From Sphingobacteriia bacterium (GTDB lineage Bacteria; Bacteroidota; Bacteroidia; Chitinophagales; Chitinophagaceae): a DNA stretch of 6,959 nucleotides. Below are positions 5,775 to 6,959 of this stretch, piece by piece. The first letter of the stretch is position 1. The number at the start of each line of letters is the position of its first letter. The DNA is taken from contig REAV01000050.1 in NCBI GenBank assembly GCA_004294465.1, positions 1 through 6,959 on the forward strand. Reading direction: 5' to 3'. The notes beneath the pieces are model-generated. The model had not been told where the DNA came from, ran no database searches, and worked only from the letters and a program-made list of their open reading frames with translations. Position numbers and translations under genes: made by a program.

Positions 5775-6899
5775 ATGCTATCGTTTTGGGAAAAAGATAG
5801 TTTTTATGCCGATGCAGACATTGCCATCATTGGCGCTGGGCTAATGGGCTTATGGGCTGCTTTGGAAATAAAAAAACACTCTCCTGGAACTACTGTAACC
5901 ATACTAGAAAGAAGCTCTACCCCACTTGGCGCATCAACCCGTAATGCAGGATTTGCTTGCTTTGGAAGTCTTACAGAACTGCTTTCAGACGAAAAAAATA
6001 TGGGCACCAATGCCATGTTGGAAATTGTTGAGATGCGATATAAAGGCATTGAAAAAATCAAATCAACTTTTAGTTCCGAACAAATTGATCTGGATAAATG
6101 TGGCGGTTATGAAGCATTAGGGCCAATCAATTGGGCGGGAGAAATAAATGACCGAATTAATTATATCAATCAATTATTGACATCGATCACAGGCAAAGCA
6201 AATTGTTTTTCCAATGCATCGAATCAAATGAGTTCAATAGGATTAAAAAACTTTGATCATTTGATTTTTAATCCTTTAGAAGCAGGCATCCATAGTGGCA
6301 AATTAGTAAGCGCCTTAACGCAATTAGCCATTGAAAAAGGAATTCGCATATTGAATGGTATTGAAATAATTGGCTGGGAAAAGTTGAATGATAAAATAAG
6401 CATCCGATCAAACCAAAAAAAATCAATTCAAGCAAATCGGCTGCTCATTTGCACCAACGGATTTACCAATGAATTAATTCCATCCTTAGCTATTGAGCCA
6501 GCCAGAGGGCAAATAATTCTAACTGCTCCAATTAAAGGATTAAGCACCAAGGGCACTTTTCATTTTGATGAAGGATTTTATTACTGGAGAAATCTTGGAG
6601 ATCGAATTCTTTTGGGTGGAGCAAGAAATAGCGATTTCAGCAATGAACGTACCACTAATTTAGATGGCTCTGAATTAATAAGACAAAAACTAGTTGAATT
6701 CTTGAATACACATCTGGATACAACAGCGTCCATCAATATCGAACAAAGCTGGAGCGGTATCATGGGATTTACTGAAAATAAGCTTCCATTATTTCAACAA
6801 ATTGAATCGAATGTTTCAGTATCGATTGCTTGTAATGGCATGGGAGTTGCCCTCACCCCTGTTTTTGCAGAAAAAGTTGCTTTAGAATTATTAAATTAG
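5775..6899 (+). CDS. FAD-dependent oxidoreductase, DAO (D-amino acid/glycine oxidase-like) family
   Basis: The 374-residue protein is a DAO-superfamily flavoenzyme, the group that oxidises amino acids or amines (DadA, glycine oxidase, sarcosine oxidase, gamma-glutamylputrescine oxidase). The substrate cannot be read from sequence. Seen: dinucleotide-binding motif GAGLMG (20-25) ending in the ribose-binding acid of ILER (43-46); GASTRNAGFA (52-61), the conserved FAD-contacting block; HSGKLVSAL (173-181); LICTNGF (224-230); EPARGQIIL (241-249); RILLGGARN (277-285); WSGIMGFTENKLP (326-338); and the closing FAD loop CNGMGVAL (353-360). All core elements are intact and no signal peptide is evident. 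About 14 residues precede the Rossmann strand, which is normal. The gene starts 9 bp after the ychF stop, without a promoter of its own, so co-transcription is likely. That pairing is not an obvious functional link. Confidence 0.88.
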   Translation: MLSFWEKDSFYADADIAIIGAGLMGLWAALEIKKHSPGTTVTILERSSTPLGASTRNAGFACFGSLTELLSDEKNMGTNAMLEIVEMRYKGIEKIKSTFSSEQIDLDKCGGYEALGPINWAGEINDRINYINQLLTSITGKANCFSNASNQMSSIGLKNFDHLIFNPLEAGIHSGKLVSALTQLAIEKGIRILNGIEIIGWEKLNDKISIRSNQKKSIQANRLLICTNGFTNELIPSLAIEPARGQIILTAPIKGLSTKGTFHFDEGFYYWRNLGDRILLGGARNSDFSNERTTNLDGSELIRQKLVEFLNTHLDTTASINIEQSWSGIMGFTENKLPLFQQIESNVSVSIACNGMGVALTPVFAEKVALELLN

Positions 6900-6950
6900 T
6901 TTTAACTCCTAATTGGCAGTTTCTTTATTATTTTTAATTCAATTTTTTTT

Positions 6951-6959
6951 ATGAAGCAT
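6951..6959 (+). CDS. possible start of a further gene, cut by the window edge
   Basis: ATG AAG CAT follows a T-rich leader (eight T immediately before the ATG) very like the leader of the saccharopine reductase gene. Only three codons are visible, so nothing can be said of the product, and the ATG may be incidental. The 51 bp between the oxidoreductase stop and this ATG hold no clear promoter or terminator. Confidence 0.25.

Noticed and set aside
5926..6120. Second plus-strand frame inside the FAD oxidoreductase
   Set aside because: The main frame carries all the conserved flavoenzyme motifs through this stretch; the overlap frame is incidental.
6893..6913. Terminator after the oxidoreductase (AATTAG ... 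CTAATT)
   Set aside because: The stem would be six mostly A/T pairs with a long loop and no following T-run, too weak to call.

Overview
The window is AT-rich bacterial DNA that looks like a member of the Bacteroidota. I would guess the Chitinophagaceae/Sphingobacteriales side, but the sequence alone does not settle this. The reasons are the GyrA and YchF protein styles, start codons preceded by A/T-rich leaders with no Shine-Dalgarno sequence, and a perfect Bacteroidota-type -7 promoter element (TAACTTTG, fitting TAnnTTTG) just upstream of ychF.

Layout. On the minus strand, positions 1-1926 hold the first 642 codons of gyrA, which runs off the left edge. A 199-bp divergent intergenic region (1927-2125) follows, with a perfect 8-bp inverted repeat in the gyrA leader and one perfect DnaA box. 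All remaining genes are on the plus strand: a Lys9-type saccharopine reductase (2126-3418), an EVE-domain protein (3481-3894), a Sir2-family deacylase that has lost its C-terminal quarter (3899-4444), the ATPase ychF (4662-5765), and a DAO-family FAD oxidoreductase (5775-6899). A possible start of another gene lies at the right edge (6951). The 217-bp gap before ychF (4445-4661) is mostly a heptanucleotide tandem repeat.

Function. Most of the content is housekeeping: DNA supercoiling (GyrA), translation-associated ATPase (YchF), and amino-acid metabolism (saccharopine reductase, amine/amino-acid oxidase). EVE and sirtuin are separated by 4 bp and look like one transcript. ychF and the oxidase are separated by 9 bp and look like another.

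The unusual signals centre on the EVE-sirtuin pair. The sirtuin reading frame stays homologous to about residue 161, then stops resembling the family exactly where a 10-bp-stem hairpin begins. It also carries a Gly-to-Glu change in its conserved VWFGE motif. The pair is bracketed by heptad repeats of the same family in opposite orientation: three units at 3418-3438, and fifteen in-phase units at 4525-4629 that run up to the ychF promoter. I see no CRISPR array, tRNA, rRNA, transposase or convincing intrinsic terminator, and no clear evidence of a wholly new multi-gene system.
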